This document shows, one piece after another, positions 11,191-23,300 of a stretch of DNA of 64,000 nt. The stretch is taken from the NCBI GenBank assembly GCA_020081605.1, contig JAHREC010000012.1, positions 1 to 64,000 on the forward strand, given 5' to 3'. The notes under the pieces were generated by a model. That model was not told where the DNA came from and searched no databases. It saw nothing but the letters and a program-made list of their open reading frames with translations. The translations under genes and the position numbers were made by a program. The stretch comes from Albifimbria verrucaria. Its lineage: Eukaryota; Ascomycota; Sordariomycetes; Hypocreales; Stachybotryaceae. Every line of letters starts with the position of its first letter. Position 1 is the first letter of the stretch.

Positions 11191-14100
11191 TTAATCCTGG
11201 ATAATCGATCCACACCGCTCTACCCATATCTGGTCATTGCTCTTGAACACACATGCAATAAACGATTCGGCGTCTTTGAGAAGGCGCGACAGCTCATTGT
11301 GCAATGCATCTAAGTCTTTAGCAGGAGCTAGCTTTGACTCGCTATTCCGCGGGCTGTCCCGTTGCTTTTCCACTTGAATCCACCCAATCTCGCGAAGTAC
11401 CCGGTTACTGACCCCTTATGCTCTGTAACATCGTGTCTTTGTTAGTCGTATCACATCACTGTCCTATGATTCCTGGACTTACCAATTTTCTTAGTCATTT
11501 CCGAAATACGAAGGATCGTGCCATGATCCTCAGCGCCCCATGGGAAGTCTTTCGGTTGTAGGAACCAAAGCATCCGCGTCACCATATTCGCTGCCAACAG
11601 CGATTGTTCTTTCTGTTTGGTTTTTGGTGCCCCACTAAAACATCGTTCTTTAGGTGCTACTTGGGGTGTGACCGAAGATGAGCTCAGTGTTAAGACCAGC
11701 ATTAGCATCAGGTCGCACATTTTGGTGCCAAGGATTCCTTGCAGGGTATTGTAAGCTTGCTGGTAATGTTCTAGAATTTTATGGTCGTCATCATTCTTTC
11801 CAAAAAGCTTCCGTAGCCTCTCAAAGCCTGCCTGGATCAATGGCGGGACATCCTGGAACGGGATATCGCATTGAAAGTTGATCCGTTGTTTCCTTGGTCG
11901 TTTCCGCAAGGTACTTTCGTGTTTAAAGTCAGCCTCAAGTGCTAATCGCTTTGAGCTGCCGGCCCGAGCCGTGAGCACTTCCGTCGAAAGAACCGAACCC
12001 GTTAAGCGCACGATCCGCCGATGAGTGAGTCTTTGTCGGTGTCGACCTGGCACCCATTCGACGCCACTCGAATGCATAGCAGCTGCGAGGCCATCTATCC
12101 ATTGGTCTTTTGTGACGACTTCTGGGCGTGTGTGTTGAATGGCGGCCTTTATCGTCGCAAACCAGGTGGAATGGGCTGGCGCGAAGGCGGCGGCAACCAT
12201 GCTCTCTGATCCCTGTAATGCTTCGACTAGTTCCAGTGCAAAGTCTCGCCTGGTTTTGGTTGGTAGATCTCGCAAGGAGCCAGAAGCTCCATCCGGCATG
12301 ACCAAATCCTGGGGAGGTTCTCTAGTGCCCTGGGCGGGTTCACATGTCAATAAACGAATATCGTCAATATGACCTAGCATGACAGTGAATTTTCATCCTT
12401 ACCTCCATCGAAACGGGTCGTGGCAATCTTCCCAAGCTTTCAGTTCTTGACCTGCTCTGATGGAAGGCTCACCTCGACCACTTCGTATACCCCGGTTCAA
12501 CTTTCTATGAAACTGAATGGCCATAAAGTTTGACATCTGAGGGATCCATAGCTCTGCCAGCACTTTTCTAAGAACCGACTGGCCCCGATATCCCTTGGAT
12601 GGACTGACCCCCAAGCTCGGAGAACCACAGCTGACTGTGGCGGTTTGCCGCCACAAACGTCCCATAGTGAAATGCAAGCGACGCTACATGCATGAGCATC
12701 GGACGGCCATCCTGTAAGAGAGGCCACTGGCCGATGTGTATGACCCCTTCTCCTTCCCTAAAATCAAGCATCGCCGGATCGATAAAGGGCCATCCTCCAT
12801 GTTGTAAGCTTTCCATTGTTCCTAGCAATCTAAATACCCGTGATGGAAGTATACGAGGATCGCCTGTCAGACAAAAGTTTCCCAGCCTATCCAGGGCAGC
12901 TACAGCTTCTGACGCTGCGAGCCCCAGACCTCGCGATCCAGCCATGGTAAATCGTCGCTCCATCTCCTCGATGGCTAGCTTAAATGTTCGAGCGAACGCG
13001 ATAAGAACACCAGGGAAAACCGGAGGGAGAAACCGCCGCAGAATCCACGAATACGATTGCTTCTCCTTTAAGAAATATCGCTTCATCTGGACAATGGGCT
13101 GTAAAACGGTAGAGAAACTCTTCTGACCCTTGATGAGCCGTTGGATGTGTACGGTAACCACTTGTTCGAAGCGATATGAGAGCTCTTCCGCCTCGATGGC
13201 TTTCTCGATAAGCAAGGCTTCTCTCTCAAATGGCTTCGACGCACCGGGGTTCTCCGGTGTCAACCGCCCTCGTATCCGATCTAGAAGTCTTGCTTGCTTG
13301 GCTCTAACCTTGGCCGCGGCTTTGGTGTCGACTTCTGGTACCGTCAGTGCTGCCGTTGCTGAGCCTTGACTTGCGAGAAGGGCATCAGCGCGATGGCGGT
13401 ACACGGACTTTAGCGCGCAGTATCCTTGAAACTCGCCGAAGGATACAACATCAGCACCCTGGTTGGAAAAACTCATGTTGTCCTCTATAATGGCCAGGAG
13501 ATTGTTCTTGAGGAAGGCGGGCGGCTTTGGTGATGAAAAATTGCCATATGCCGAGTGGAAGCCCAGCGGATAGAAGGTATAGTCTCGAGGGCTAGCATAT
13601 TCCCGAGCCAAACAGTTCCTGTCGGCGAGAAGACAAAAGACCTGGTCTTGGTCCTGGTCTTGACCTCCGCCGGTGGTGCAGTGCAAGTTTGTAGCAACGG
13701 CATAGGATATACTCGTCAAGTGATCTAAATTGTATTTGTGCTCTAACTCCGTACGAAGTTGGAGCAACCCGGGGCTGAAGTGTTCATCTTGCGATTCCAG
13801 CGGGCTCCTGGATGTTGCGCCATTCGCGGCACCTGCAATCTGCTCATTTGGGTCTTGTACGAAGAGACTTGAGTTATCACGACTGCTTGGCTCAACTGCT
13901 TGCTCTTCCTCCGAATCAACTTCGCTTTCTTCTTCCATATCACCCTGGTATCTTCGCTCCTCGTCGCTATCCTCATCTTCTTCGTCGTCGTCGTCGTCTT
14001 CGTCATCATCATCCGGTCGTATGCGAGTTTCCCGCGGGAGATTTTGGACTCCTTCGGTCACTTCCATCTCTATGTTGGCGCCGTAGTCGTATGCATGAAA

Positions 14101-15071
14101 AGCAGGAAGGTTGTCGGACCAGAACGTTTCGTGGGCATACATTTCAACGAAACTGGCCCATCCGTCCATGAAAAATTCCTGGAACATGGTCCACTTATTG
14201 TACGTTATCTGTTGAGACGATCTACCGCCCAGCTTCCATGCTGCCTCAATTCCTTCGCCAAGAAGCTCGCCACTCGTGAAGACTGATTTGATATAGGACG
14301 CGAGCGCTTCGGCATGGTGTTTGACCATGCCGGTCCCATGCTTGGCTGCATCACGACGTTTGCGATTGCCGTTCCCGGGTCGTGTGGGGTGCATAACGAT
14401 AAACCACTGCTCTCGCGTCGCGGCCACCGCAACACGAAAAGTTCGGTTTGTCAGGTCGAACGATATATTACTGCCTCGTTTCACGCTGTAAGGTGCTTGC
14501 CAGTGCTGGAAGGAAATTGTCACGTTATCGAAGAATCGATCGCTACGCCGACTGATCGGCTGCAATGGGGCTCCCTCGATGCAAATGAAGTCGAGGTAGA
14601 ATATTGGATAGTAGTTGTCTTTGTCGCTGGCGGGTCGCGAGCCGGCTTTTCGGCTACCATAATCCATGGTGAATGGTCGTTGAAGTATCGAGATCGCTTC
14701 AGCACCTTTGAATTCAGGCGCCCTGGTTTTCGCTATGAATTCATCACCTGATTATATGCGGCATGTCAGTGTTGTCCCTCTAAACTGGTGGACGGCTCCT
14801 TTTCCTTACATTTGTAGTGGTAGGTACCTCTTGAGCGATCAATCCTCCATGTGCGTGATTCACGCTCCGCTGTCGCAGATCCGTCCTCAGAGCCCACCGC
14901 GGACTCCCTCAAATAGTCATCATCCGCGCTGTCGTGCGATGGGTATGCACTCTGCTCGTGGTCATCATCCTCAAGCTCTGGATTGCCACTACCTGACACA
15001 AAACTGGCTCCCTCCTGGTCAAGAGAACCATCGAGTATGACGCTGTTGGTTTCGAGTTCCCGTGTACTCAT
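11191..15071 (-). CDS. Very large acidic protein of unknown function, partner of the DGQHR gene
   Basis: The ATG at 15071 opens a Ser/Asp-rich exon ending at 14810. A clean 62-nt intron (14748-14809, GTAAGG...CAG) joins it in frame to a 700-residue exon. That exon has a region with many Trp/Phe residues (WTMFQEFFMDGWASFVEMYA), an acidic tract of about 40 Asp/Glu residues near 13950-14020, and a C-terminal helical part. Further exons continue to 11191, with an intron at 11423-11482 and a C/G-run frame break at 11400. The junctions between 12600 and 12370 I could not resolve. The total is about 1,150-1,200 residues. I recognise no domain. A fragment of a related gene lies at 40046-40509. It sits downstream of, and co-oriented with, the ParB/DGQHR gene. 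Confidence 0.6.
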
Positions 15072-15455
15072 GGTGTTGGGTGGGTATTTGCTTGATGGTG
15101 GTATTATTTTAAGGTAACTCACAGAGACTGACCCTAACCCAAGACTTGACGACTACGCAAATCTCGCTACGCCCGGGGCGAAAGGTGTCTCTTACGTCTC
15201 AAGCATATCGGCTTAGTAAAGAACGCGACCATAAATGAATAGCATTGGCAGTTCCTTTCCTTTTCTTTTTGGCAAAGCAAAATTTAATTGAACCATGTTG
15301 ACCTAGCTACACATCCGATTCGTCCACCAGCACTTGACGTGGCGTGTTTCCTGCTGCCCGTCCCAATGCAAGCCAGCTATTAGCCTCAATGACAAGATGG
15401 AAATCGTGTTCTACCACATTGTATAGGGTAAAGGGTCAAATGTATGAAAGGAGGA
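15072..15455. other. Spacer between the paired large genes
   Basis: About 380 bp separate the two genes. It contains CGCCCGGGGCGAAA at about 15168-15181, a partial copy of the palindrome found three more times at 18550-18800. No coding sequence is evident. Confidence 0.5.
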
Positions 15456-17962
15456 TTAAGACGCAGCTAATCGGCCTCTCCAACCTGACTTCCTCGCCGG
15501 CATGGGACTAAACGGCAGCGGATTTCGGGAGCTACTAGGTTCGCTCTGGCTTGAGCCTACATGCGTTTGCGTTGGTTTTGGCTGCCGTCGACGCGCATCC
15601 TTGCCATCATCCGGGCCGTCCCGCGCTCTAAGCGATTGCCCCTTTTCATTCGCCTGACTCTCTCTTTGCTTTTCTGTTTCAGCCACGGATACCTGGTCTG
15701 GACCATTTTGCGATTCTTCTCCACCATCATCTGAGCGAACCTCCTGATCTCCCGATGCCCCATGCTCAGAGGGCACATCGGCAGCTACACTCCTGGTGCG
15801 CACCGTTGGATCATCCACTGCTGACTCCCGGGATGGGGCGTCCATCGTCGGTCCCTGCTCATTCGTCTTTGTTTCTTGGCTCCCTTGAGCATGAGGAGAT
15901 TGTACTCTTTCCCGGTCGATTCTATAATGACGCGATCCGCATCTGCTAGCTTGTTTTGCGACGGCCCGTTCTGATCGTCACGAAGAGCTTGGCGACATCG
16001 ATCAGCCACCCATTTTACGATGCATCCGTCGATCGCCGCTGCAAGTTGACCAGAGGCTTCCTTGCTGTTCAATGCAGGGTTTTCAGCCACCTCAGGCACG
16101 CGTGAAGCTAGGACACATACAGCACGCGTTACGGCTGAGCATCCCTTGAGGCTATCGGTGGGAGATAAACCCAGGCCATCGCCGCCCTTTGAACCAACCC
16201 ACCATGGACGAAACTTGGGGCCAAGGGAAGTTTCGACAATATGAAGCAGGTTTTGCCAGAATCTGTCAAGAAACCTCTCTGCGTATACGGCGCCGTTGCG
16301 GTCGTTCGGGTCCGGCATGGCCTTCAGATAGCCTTTTGTCACCGGGTGAGTCAATGATTGCTGCCGCCGACGAACAAAATCCAGAATCTCCCGTTCGAGC
16401 ATGATCGACCGCTTATCTGCAAGCCTCATCGCCTTTTCATCCGTGCCGTTCTGTAATCGTTTGATGAAACCCTTCCTCAGCGGGAGCTTGTTTGCTTTGC
16501 GCTTGTCCGCGACGACTTCCGAGTCGCGATCGATCCACAGAACCACATGGATCATTACCTCCATCATGGTCTGGCATACGTCTTTTGGCGTCTCGAGCAG
16601 ACTGTGAACATCCGGGAGGCGGAAGCTCGGATTCTCGATGAGAAACTCGTACAATTCCCGATACGCCGCATCGTCCAGTGCAGTGAGAAACCGAGCCGTC
16701 CGACGTGCACCAGGCCCGACTCGATCATCATCCCCTTCCTTCGGGTCGGTATAGAATAACTTGCGTATCGCACTCGCTGTCGCGTTCTTTCCGCCTGCCG
16801 CCAATACGTGCACCATCTTTTTCCAGTCCGAACCGCGAATGTATTTGGTAGCATCTCCTGGCAATTCCTTGAGCTTCTTCCCGACGGCATCGATGATTGC
16901 AAAGCAATACTAGAGTCTCTCAGCATTGTCCATAGTTCGAGATCGCAGGCTAGCCCATTCCCCGAGCCTGCCGACGTTATCGGGCGGGTGTTCATGTAAA
17001 CGCAACTTACTGCATCAAATCTTCTGCTAGCCAATTGCTCCCACTTAGATATATTAAAGGTGTCTTTTCCGACCGTGGTACTGCAGTAGCTTGTAATCTT
17101 AGACGCCCAGCTCTTGTTGTTCCATAAAGTGCCTAGTCGGCCGGTGGGAAAATTCGGGTTCCCACCGAGACGCAACAAGTCAAGCATTTGGGCTTCAACT
17201 TCGCTTTTCTTCCCATGAAACAAACTCTCGTCTTGCTTGGACGCCATGACAAGCTGCATCCAGATCTGACCATGGCTGTCTGGGAGCAACAGGTCGCTGC
17301 GGTTGACTCGCAGTTGAAGGTTGAGCTTGGGTGGAAGCGCGTCTAGTATCTGATTTAATCATCTTGCTTCTTGAGAACCTGACTTGGTTTTGCCCCTGTT
17401 ATTTTGGGGCGTGGAGGTCGACTTACCTTTGTCGTAAATTATGCCGTTCCACCAGAGCTCCGTGTCTGGCAACTTCTTGCGTTTCACTAGCCTTCGCAAA
17501 GCTGCCACTCGGTGTTGACCATCCATAATCTCGAGTGGCTCCTGATTGATGTCCAGCCAACCATCAAGGTCGCGTAATTCTTGTCCGTCATCTTGTGAAG
17601 TTGAGTCTTTTGCTGTTGCTCCTTTATGTACTTCTGCATGGCTTGTGACGTACACGACACCAAGATGTAGTTCTCCTCGCTAGTTCGTGCTAAATTCTGC
17701 TCAAACACTTCATCGAGATCAATGACATGTTTGTCATCAACCTGACGGTTCTCTCCATTTTCCCATTCAGGCGTGAGGGCCTCGAATGGTATCTTGGCCA
17801 CCATGAGCTGGTAAGGCTTCGCTTGACGTCGGATTGTTTGGGTTTCATGAAATGCTTGACTGAGTACGCCACCGCCTTTATCACGCTTACTCTCCTCGCG
17901 CCTTCTTTTGCTGTTATCTTTTCCCCATGAACTTCGGACGAATCCGCTTTTCTCTTCGTCAT
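15456..17962 (-). CDS. ParB/sulfiredoxin-fold protein with DGQHR motif
   Basis: The ATG at 17962 starts a basic, nuclear-localisation-like N-terminus (MTKRKADSSE). It is followed by a ParB/Srx-like segment (MVAKIPFEAL ... NRQVDDKHVIDLDEVFEQN) and the signature PLEIMDGQHRVAALRRL at about residue 155. DGQHR is the nucleotide-binding/nuclease-type motif of the ParB-like and DndB-like superfamily. The C-terminal 500 residues are helical and unknown, ending in a Ser/Asp/Arg-rich tail. Two introns are clear: 17343-17426 and 16910-17010. Frame breaks at 17923-17926, 17608-17611 and 15882-15884 are each repaired by one homopolymer base, giving about 760 residues. Eukaryotic DGQHR proteins are sparsely described. 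A nuclear DNA-binding or DNA-processing role is only an inference. Confidence 0.65.
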
Positions 17963-18538
17963 TTTTGATGTCCTTTGCGCTCACAGGCTCAGTGTCAATG
18001 ATGCTGAAGTTATATGATGGGTGTATAGGGTAGGGGTGGTGTCGGGTAACAACTCGGGGAAGAGTTTCGGCGACAGGATGCGTAAAAAATGGAAAATAGA
18101 GTACTCTGCATGACCTCGGCCCTGGCTACAAAGCCCCGGGTGTCCGAGGGCGCCACCAGCATATAACTTGTTCATGCGAATGTGGCTGAATAGGCATCAA
18201 GCTAATGTCTCTCCCCGTTGCAAGCCCTGCTGAAAAAGGCGCGACTGTACTGCTGACGCGCGTTTTGAATACGAGACAAAAGGGGAGAAGAGAAAAAGCA
18301 AAGTGAAAACAACAAACACGGTCATAAATGGAAGACATTAAAGTACAAAGAGACGAAGGCTGCTCTTCACTCCACTTCTGTTTATTTCATCTTTAGGCAC
18401 ACAAGAATAGTCCACCAAGTGACTTCCTCCAGGCGAGATCCTCGACAAATGCTCTAATATGAATATTAAGTGCGAACCCAGGAAACTTGCACTGATGGAA
18501 ACTGCGGGTACGATTCGGGACCTTGCCATCGGAAAGAC
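17963..18538. promoter_or_regulatory. Upstream region of the DGQHR gene
   Basis: About 575 bp lie upstream of the DGQHR ATG with no supported gene. It contains pyrimidine-rich and purine-rich tracts and several CACCC/GGGTG blocks. The promoter of the large-gene pair should be here, but I see no decisive element. Confidence 0.35.
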
Positions 18539-18540
18539 TA

Positions 18541-18720
18541 ACTACCATATTTCGCCCCGGGGCGAAACTGATTCATTTACTATGGTTCCGAACCAGGACA
18601 TCTGACATGCAATAAATCGGTTTGGCAGGGTGAAACACATACGACTGTTTGTAGGGAATTGGTTGGAGTTTGGTAGAGGGGCCCGTATGTCAGTTTCGCC
18701 CCGGGGTGAAATATGGTAGT
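18541..18720. mobile_element. 180-bp MITE with 31-bp terminal inverted repeats and TA duplication
   Basis: The ends are 31-bp inverted repeats with one mismatch: the left begins ACTACCATATTTCGCCCCGG and the right is its complement. A TA dinucleotide flanks both sides (18539-18540 and 18721-18722), the target duplication of Tc1/mariner/pogo elements. There is no coding capacity, so it must have been moved by a transposase supplied elsewhere. Each repeat contains a near-perfect copy of the palindrome TTTCGCCCCGGGGCGAAA. A third copy, TTTTCGCCCCGGGGCCAAAA, lies just outside at about 18783-18802. Confidence 0.85.
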
Positions 18721-18836
18721 TAGTTCCACCATCAGTGGGACTCAGTTGTTGCATGTCGTTCTATTAGAGTAGACCCCACTTATTTTCGCCCCGGGGCCAA
18801 AATTCACCTGATGCATTACGGCCCGCCCCTACGCCC

Positions 18837-18960
18837 CATTATTTATTATTATTATTAGTAGTTGTCGTAATTTAGTAGTAGTGGCAGACACATTCACGTA
18901 GGCACATACACATACACACACATACACACACACACATACACACACACACATACACACGCA
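18837..18960. repeat. Microsatellites (ATT)n and (CACATA/CA)n
   Basis: An ATT run at 18837-18857 is followed by a TAG/GTAGT-rich stretch and then a CA-rich array of CACATA units at 18903-18958. These are simple repeats without coding meaning. Confidence 0.9.
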
Positions 18961-18992
18961 CTTAACCCTATACTCAAGCACGGAATACCCCT

Positions 18993-19476
18993 CTACAATA
19001 TTGCGAGTCTGTTGGATTCTTTACCCATGATTGTAATCGCACCGGTTTCAGCATGGCTTGAATACCTCCGTGGACAAAGATAGGCGAGTCGGAATGCTCC
19101 TTCTTTATATGCCTCTCTCAATTTGCTTATTCTTTGTTCGGATGCCACATCCTTTACAGTGGAAGCCGGTGATAGTCTGCAAGTCTGCATCGGCTAGGGT
19201 ATGATCTGGGCGTGCGCGTGCGGCCTTTGGATCTTTGAGTATAAGTACGCCTGTATTGTGGATGATTCGGAGCGCGTTGGTGATATCGCGGCGTTTTTGT
19301 AAAGGCAGAGAATGCCGTTTGCTTAAATGCTCTGTTACCCGGGCCGGCTTGGTTGAGAGAGCGAAGCGACAATCGGAATGGCAGCAGACAAGATAATGGT
19401 CATCGAGCACCTTGAGCGATACGGCTAGCAAGACCTCCTTAGCAGACCGATAGTCTGTAGCATTACGGTAATCCAT
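18993..19476 (-). CDS. OrsD-type N-terminal domain, truncated copy A
   Basis: The ATG at 19476 begins MDYRNATDYRSAKEVLLAVS, followed by a C2H2-like finger (VCCHSDCRFAL ... VTEHLSKRH) and a second cysteine pair (GFHCKGCGIRT). This order is typical of OrsD (DUF3505) modules, which in fungi are often fused to RecQ-like helicases in subtelomeres. Only about 160 residues remain and no helicase motif follows. The frame shifts once near 19110 in a direction not explained by a single homopolymer undercall. The same sequence with an internal deletion is repeated at 25705-25971. This looks like the surviving end of a larger helicase element. Confidence 0.65.
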
Positions 19477-19818
19477 ATTGACCCCAGGGGTTGGATTATG
19501 AATAAATTATAGGTTGCTATTAGAGTGTTATTGCCATAATGGATTGGACTGAATGATGAGATTGTGTAGCTTGCTTTATTCTCATGATAAAAAACTGGGT
19601 TGGATTATAGGATCAGGTCGTGATACGCAGATAATAAAGGGAATGTGGTAAAAGGCTGGATCGCGTCAAGAATTAGTGATTCGCGTTGGACCGCGTATCA
19701 GGACCTGATTTTACATGGGGCCTGTACCATGGTATTCTTGATACAAGGCAGGGATGGCACGGGTCACAAAGAGATCTGCGCGTTGGATTCACGACCTGAT
19801 CCGCGAGACCATTGGGGT
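19477..19818. repeat. Dispersed repeat, copy A, with 14-bp internal inverted repeat
   Basis: This is the upstream flank of the OrsD copy and is over 90 per cent identical by eye to 25972-26312. Within it, GGATCAGGTCGTGA (19610-19623) and its exact complement TCACGACCTGATCC (19789-19802) bracket about 190 bp, suggesting a small foldback element. Further copies are at 34690-34775 (right end only) and 59720-59890 (inverted). Confidence 0.8.
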
Positions 19819-20363
19819 AGTAGGATATCATCCGGACTGGGACTGCCATAGCTCGGAACAGGATCCAAGTCTACAGCAATTTGAGGAGTTCCAGCGTCAT
19901 AAATAGGTTGTTCTTCTAGGTCCTCTGCTACATCATCGGCTGGAGTTAAGAACGGTGAAATGTCTTGTTCAGGCAACTTCGGCGTGTCAGTAGCGTTGGC
20001 TGCCGGATAAGAGCCGCTATACACGAGCCATTGGAAGTATCCCGAGTTGTAGAATTCGGTGTGCGCTGTATTGCGTTGATTAGAGGCCTCAACTTGCCGG
20101 GTTTTCCGTTTATGACGCGAGTCCTCCGCGGCTTTAGCTTTTGTCTGTAGGGTATTTCCGAGGTCTACCGCGTTTTCGCTTTGGTTTGTCGTCAGAGCGC
20201 AAGCTTTCCATTCTTGTACGATGAAGTCAATAAGAGAGATGAGAGTATGTGTAATAAATGATGTGAAATGGATGGATAAAAGGGGTAGAGATCTGGTCTG
20301 TGAACGTAGAAAAGCTTTACTCGAATTAATTTTGGTACAGAAATGTATATCATTCTCCCACAT
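19764..20363 (-). CDS. Unidentified protein whose C-terminus runs into the dispersed repeat
   Basis: The ATG at 20363 lies 33 bp after the stop of the large gene upstream and opens a 199-residue frame. It is basic and polar in the middle (RHKRKTRQVEASNQRN) and acidic/proline-rich toward the end (AEDLEEQPIYDAG). The last dozen residues are encoded by the conserved end of the dispersed repeat, so the original C-terminus was probably replaced when the repeat arrived. It may be the last exon of the large gene. No domain is recognised. Confidence 0.4.
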   Translation of the reverse strand: MWENDIHFCTKINSSKAFLRSQTRSLPLLSIHFTSFITHTLISLIDFIVQEWKACALTTNQSENAVDLGNTLQTKAKAAEDSRHKRKTRQVEASNQRNTAHTEFYNSGYFQWLVYSGSYPAANATDTPKLPEQDISPFLTPADDVAEDLEEQPIYDAGTPQIAVDLDPVPSYGSPSPDDILLPQWSRGSGRESNAQISL

Positions 20364-20395
20364 CGACGTTCCTTCCTTCTCCTAATTATATATGC

Positions 20396-23300
20396 CTAAT
20401 TGATCGGTTGGATTGCCGCTTCTTCAATTCCTGTAACCCATATAATATTCAGCCCAGGTAACTTGGCAGAACCACAAGCCATTGCCCGCCGGGCTCGCCT
20501 CCTGGCCCGTTTCCGGGCTACATCGGCCGCTGCCTTTTCTTCCCGTGATGAATACTTCGCAGGACGGCCTCGTTTGCGAGTTGTTTCATGTCTATTCTCT
20601 ACACGGCGAGGCTGTAGTTGATTGGTGCAAGTCTCATAATATACCTGGAAATTTGATTGCGGTAGTCTCGATGTGGGTTGTGGTTCAGGAACAAAGGACA
20701 CTTGCTTGGGCAGCAGTGACCTCAGGGAAGCCGCGGTTGTTCAGTCAGTGGCGGGGCATAGCGGCTTCTCACATCTTCCGTTGTAGATGGAGGCATGGCG
20801 ATTTGTTGTGACTCACAAGCTTGCCGACAGCCATATGCAATCTTTCTTCGAAAGTCTGTTATATAGTGCTCGACGTGCTGATATAAATGCATATCGAACT
20901 GGGCTTGCATTTGGTTTGGAATCGTGACTTTGGGACTCATCAATGTGTGCATTTCGCATTCCAGATCAGATGAATCTGAAACAGAGCAGGTGATATCACG
21001 ACTGCTTCCTGGATCTTGGATAACAGGCTGACGGGCACTCCGTAAAGGATTCCGACGTATCCGGCTCAATTGGGGTAATGAGCTGACGGCAGGGTTCTCC
21101 TGAATTTGACATGGTTCCAATACCTCGTGCGACAGAGCTGTGTCGATATGGCGATCAATCCAAGACTGCCAATGGTCTCGGCTCCAATCGACGTATGGAG
21201 GGACAGGTGCAGTATACCCCGGCCTCCAGCGGTTTCTCGCCCAAACCCAGCTTTCCAGAGAAGCGTCCTCTGCCGCGAGTTCGATTCCCTGGGTATCTAT
21301 GGAAACCAACGGCGCTTCCCAACTTTGGTCCTCGGCGATAGTCCTTCTGACGAAGGGTAAGGTAATACCCAATGGTATGCAAATAGGCAACATTGTAATC
21401 GATGTGAAAATGCCTCAGGTAGCCTATGCTCCGCTGGGAAATATTGCAACGCAGCGCATATCCGTTGATGAAGCTTCCGGAACGGCTTATTTTCCCAATG
21501 GCCCCGTCGCCGACCATCGTTAAACCCGAATAGCGATTGAGCAACCTCGTGAGGGCTTTTGAAATTCGCATGATTACCTGTTACTGCAGTCATGCCATTC
21601 ATCAGGACAGTGGAGAGACCTTGGCGGCAAAAGTGAACTTTATCATCCAGGATGGCAATACGCACCCCGGGACGGAGGTCGCCTTGAATGGATCGCAGAA
21701 TGTCAACCCTCATTTGCCGTAGACAGATATGGCAAAGCCATGACACAAGTTGATTCGTAACAACTGCTTCCATAGGGTGCCGCCGGAGCCACTCGAGTCC
21801 TAAGTCGGCACGGCGGCTAAGTTCAAAGAAATGTCTAACATACCTACCGGATTTAACGTATCGTTGTCGAAGGGTACCATTCCCGAATAAGACTGAATTG
21901 GTAAGGTGTGGATGGAACCTTAACAGCACCCAGTCGATGCGAGGCTCAATCCAGCAATAGCCATACTCCTCTAATGTTCGACCAAAACCAAGGCCGTAGT
22001 GCACTTGTGGCGATCCTGCTGGTTGCGGGAATTCCCGTCTACTCCACCACAACGCCCCTTCTCGGGAGTAGTCATGTCCCCAGCTGCAACCCGCAAACAT
22101 CGAAGAAACATATCCATCATTTTAGTATCTTCCCATGTGGTCAGACCTGGGGAACACTGGGATCGTACCAGTTCAAAGCCTGTCGTAAACTTGTTGATGT
22201 TGTGCCAGACGAAATCAACAAAAACAGAGCTGCGAACGGTCCACAAATAAGGTAGAGGCCCTGGCAGCATGATGGAGCGGACTTCGGGACTCAGAGAACG
22301 TAAGACTGTCAGGACGTTCCGGAATAAGACCCATGAAATACGATACTCCTCCCGTACGCCGAAGGATCGCTGTTTCGAATCCATCAGGCCATAATGACAG
22401 CGGCGCTTACTGGCGAGATACGCACGATCTACGACGCTTCGGCCAGACTGTGGCTTGTGGGAAATGTTTTGCGCACCATAATGGAGCCGAGGATCTAATG
22501 CCATGTGCCGGAGATCCTGATTTTGGAACTGAAACGTGCGAGCGGCATCTATGATCTCCTTGGTAAGACTGTACATTTGGCCATAGAGGATGCCTCCGCG
22601 ACGGAGCCGGAAGCTCGGAGGCGTCAACGTCGTCATACCTCCGGCATCTCGAAGCATAGATTCGTGGTAGAAGTTTTGGCCCGACCTTGGAATATCCCCG
22701 TCATAGAGCTGGTTTAGGTGATGACGGATGCAACAACGTCGCCACAGGTATGTCTGAGCTTCGGGTGACGAAACGCTGTCAACATGTCTTTCTGAGTCGC
22801 TTTGCAGCGGGCAGGTCTCTTTGCCTATGTCGATGTATAGCCTTTCGCGGCATACCTGAGAGAAGTCTAGAACGCGGTGTAGTGTATCGTGGAAGTTCTC
22901 CATGACCGCAAATAAATCAGATGGTGCATCTGGGTATTTGAACAGAAGCTTGGTGCCTTTTGCCTCAATGAATAGCTCTAGATCCCGAAAGTCTTCCAAC
23001 CCTGGTCGTCGTACCGCTGTGAGAATACGGTCCCACAATTGACTTAGGCCCTGGGGTGATAGGAAATAAGACATCCGGAGCTGTGACCGATAACTAGCGG
23101 TCTCGAGCAGGCGATCCTCCACCTGGGGAGCACGGCAGATAGCTAATGCATGGCGATAACTTGCTGGCAGATGCTGGAGCCGATCCACTCCATAAACTTG
23201 ACGAACAGCGGGATAGAAGATACCGTCAAACCACCGAGAAAATTGCTCGTCAGTTAACCGATAGAAATCGCCGCGGCATTGCAAGTATGGGAAGAACAAG

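Noticed and set aside
13730..14171. Plus-strand frames rich in Ser or Arg/Leu opposite the acidic tract
   Set aside because: They mirror the Asp/Glu codon run of the minus-strand gene, which is supported by an intron and a 700-residue frame.
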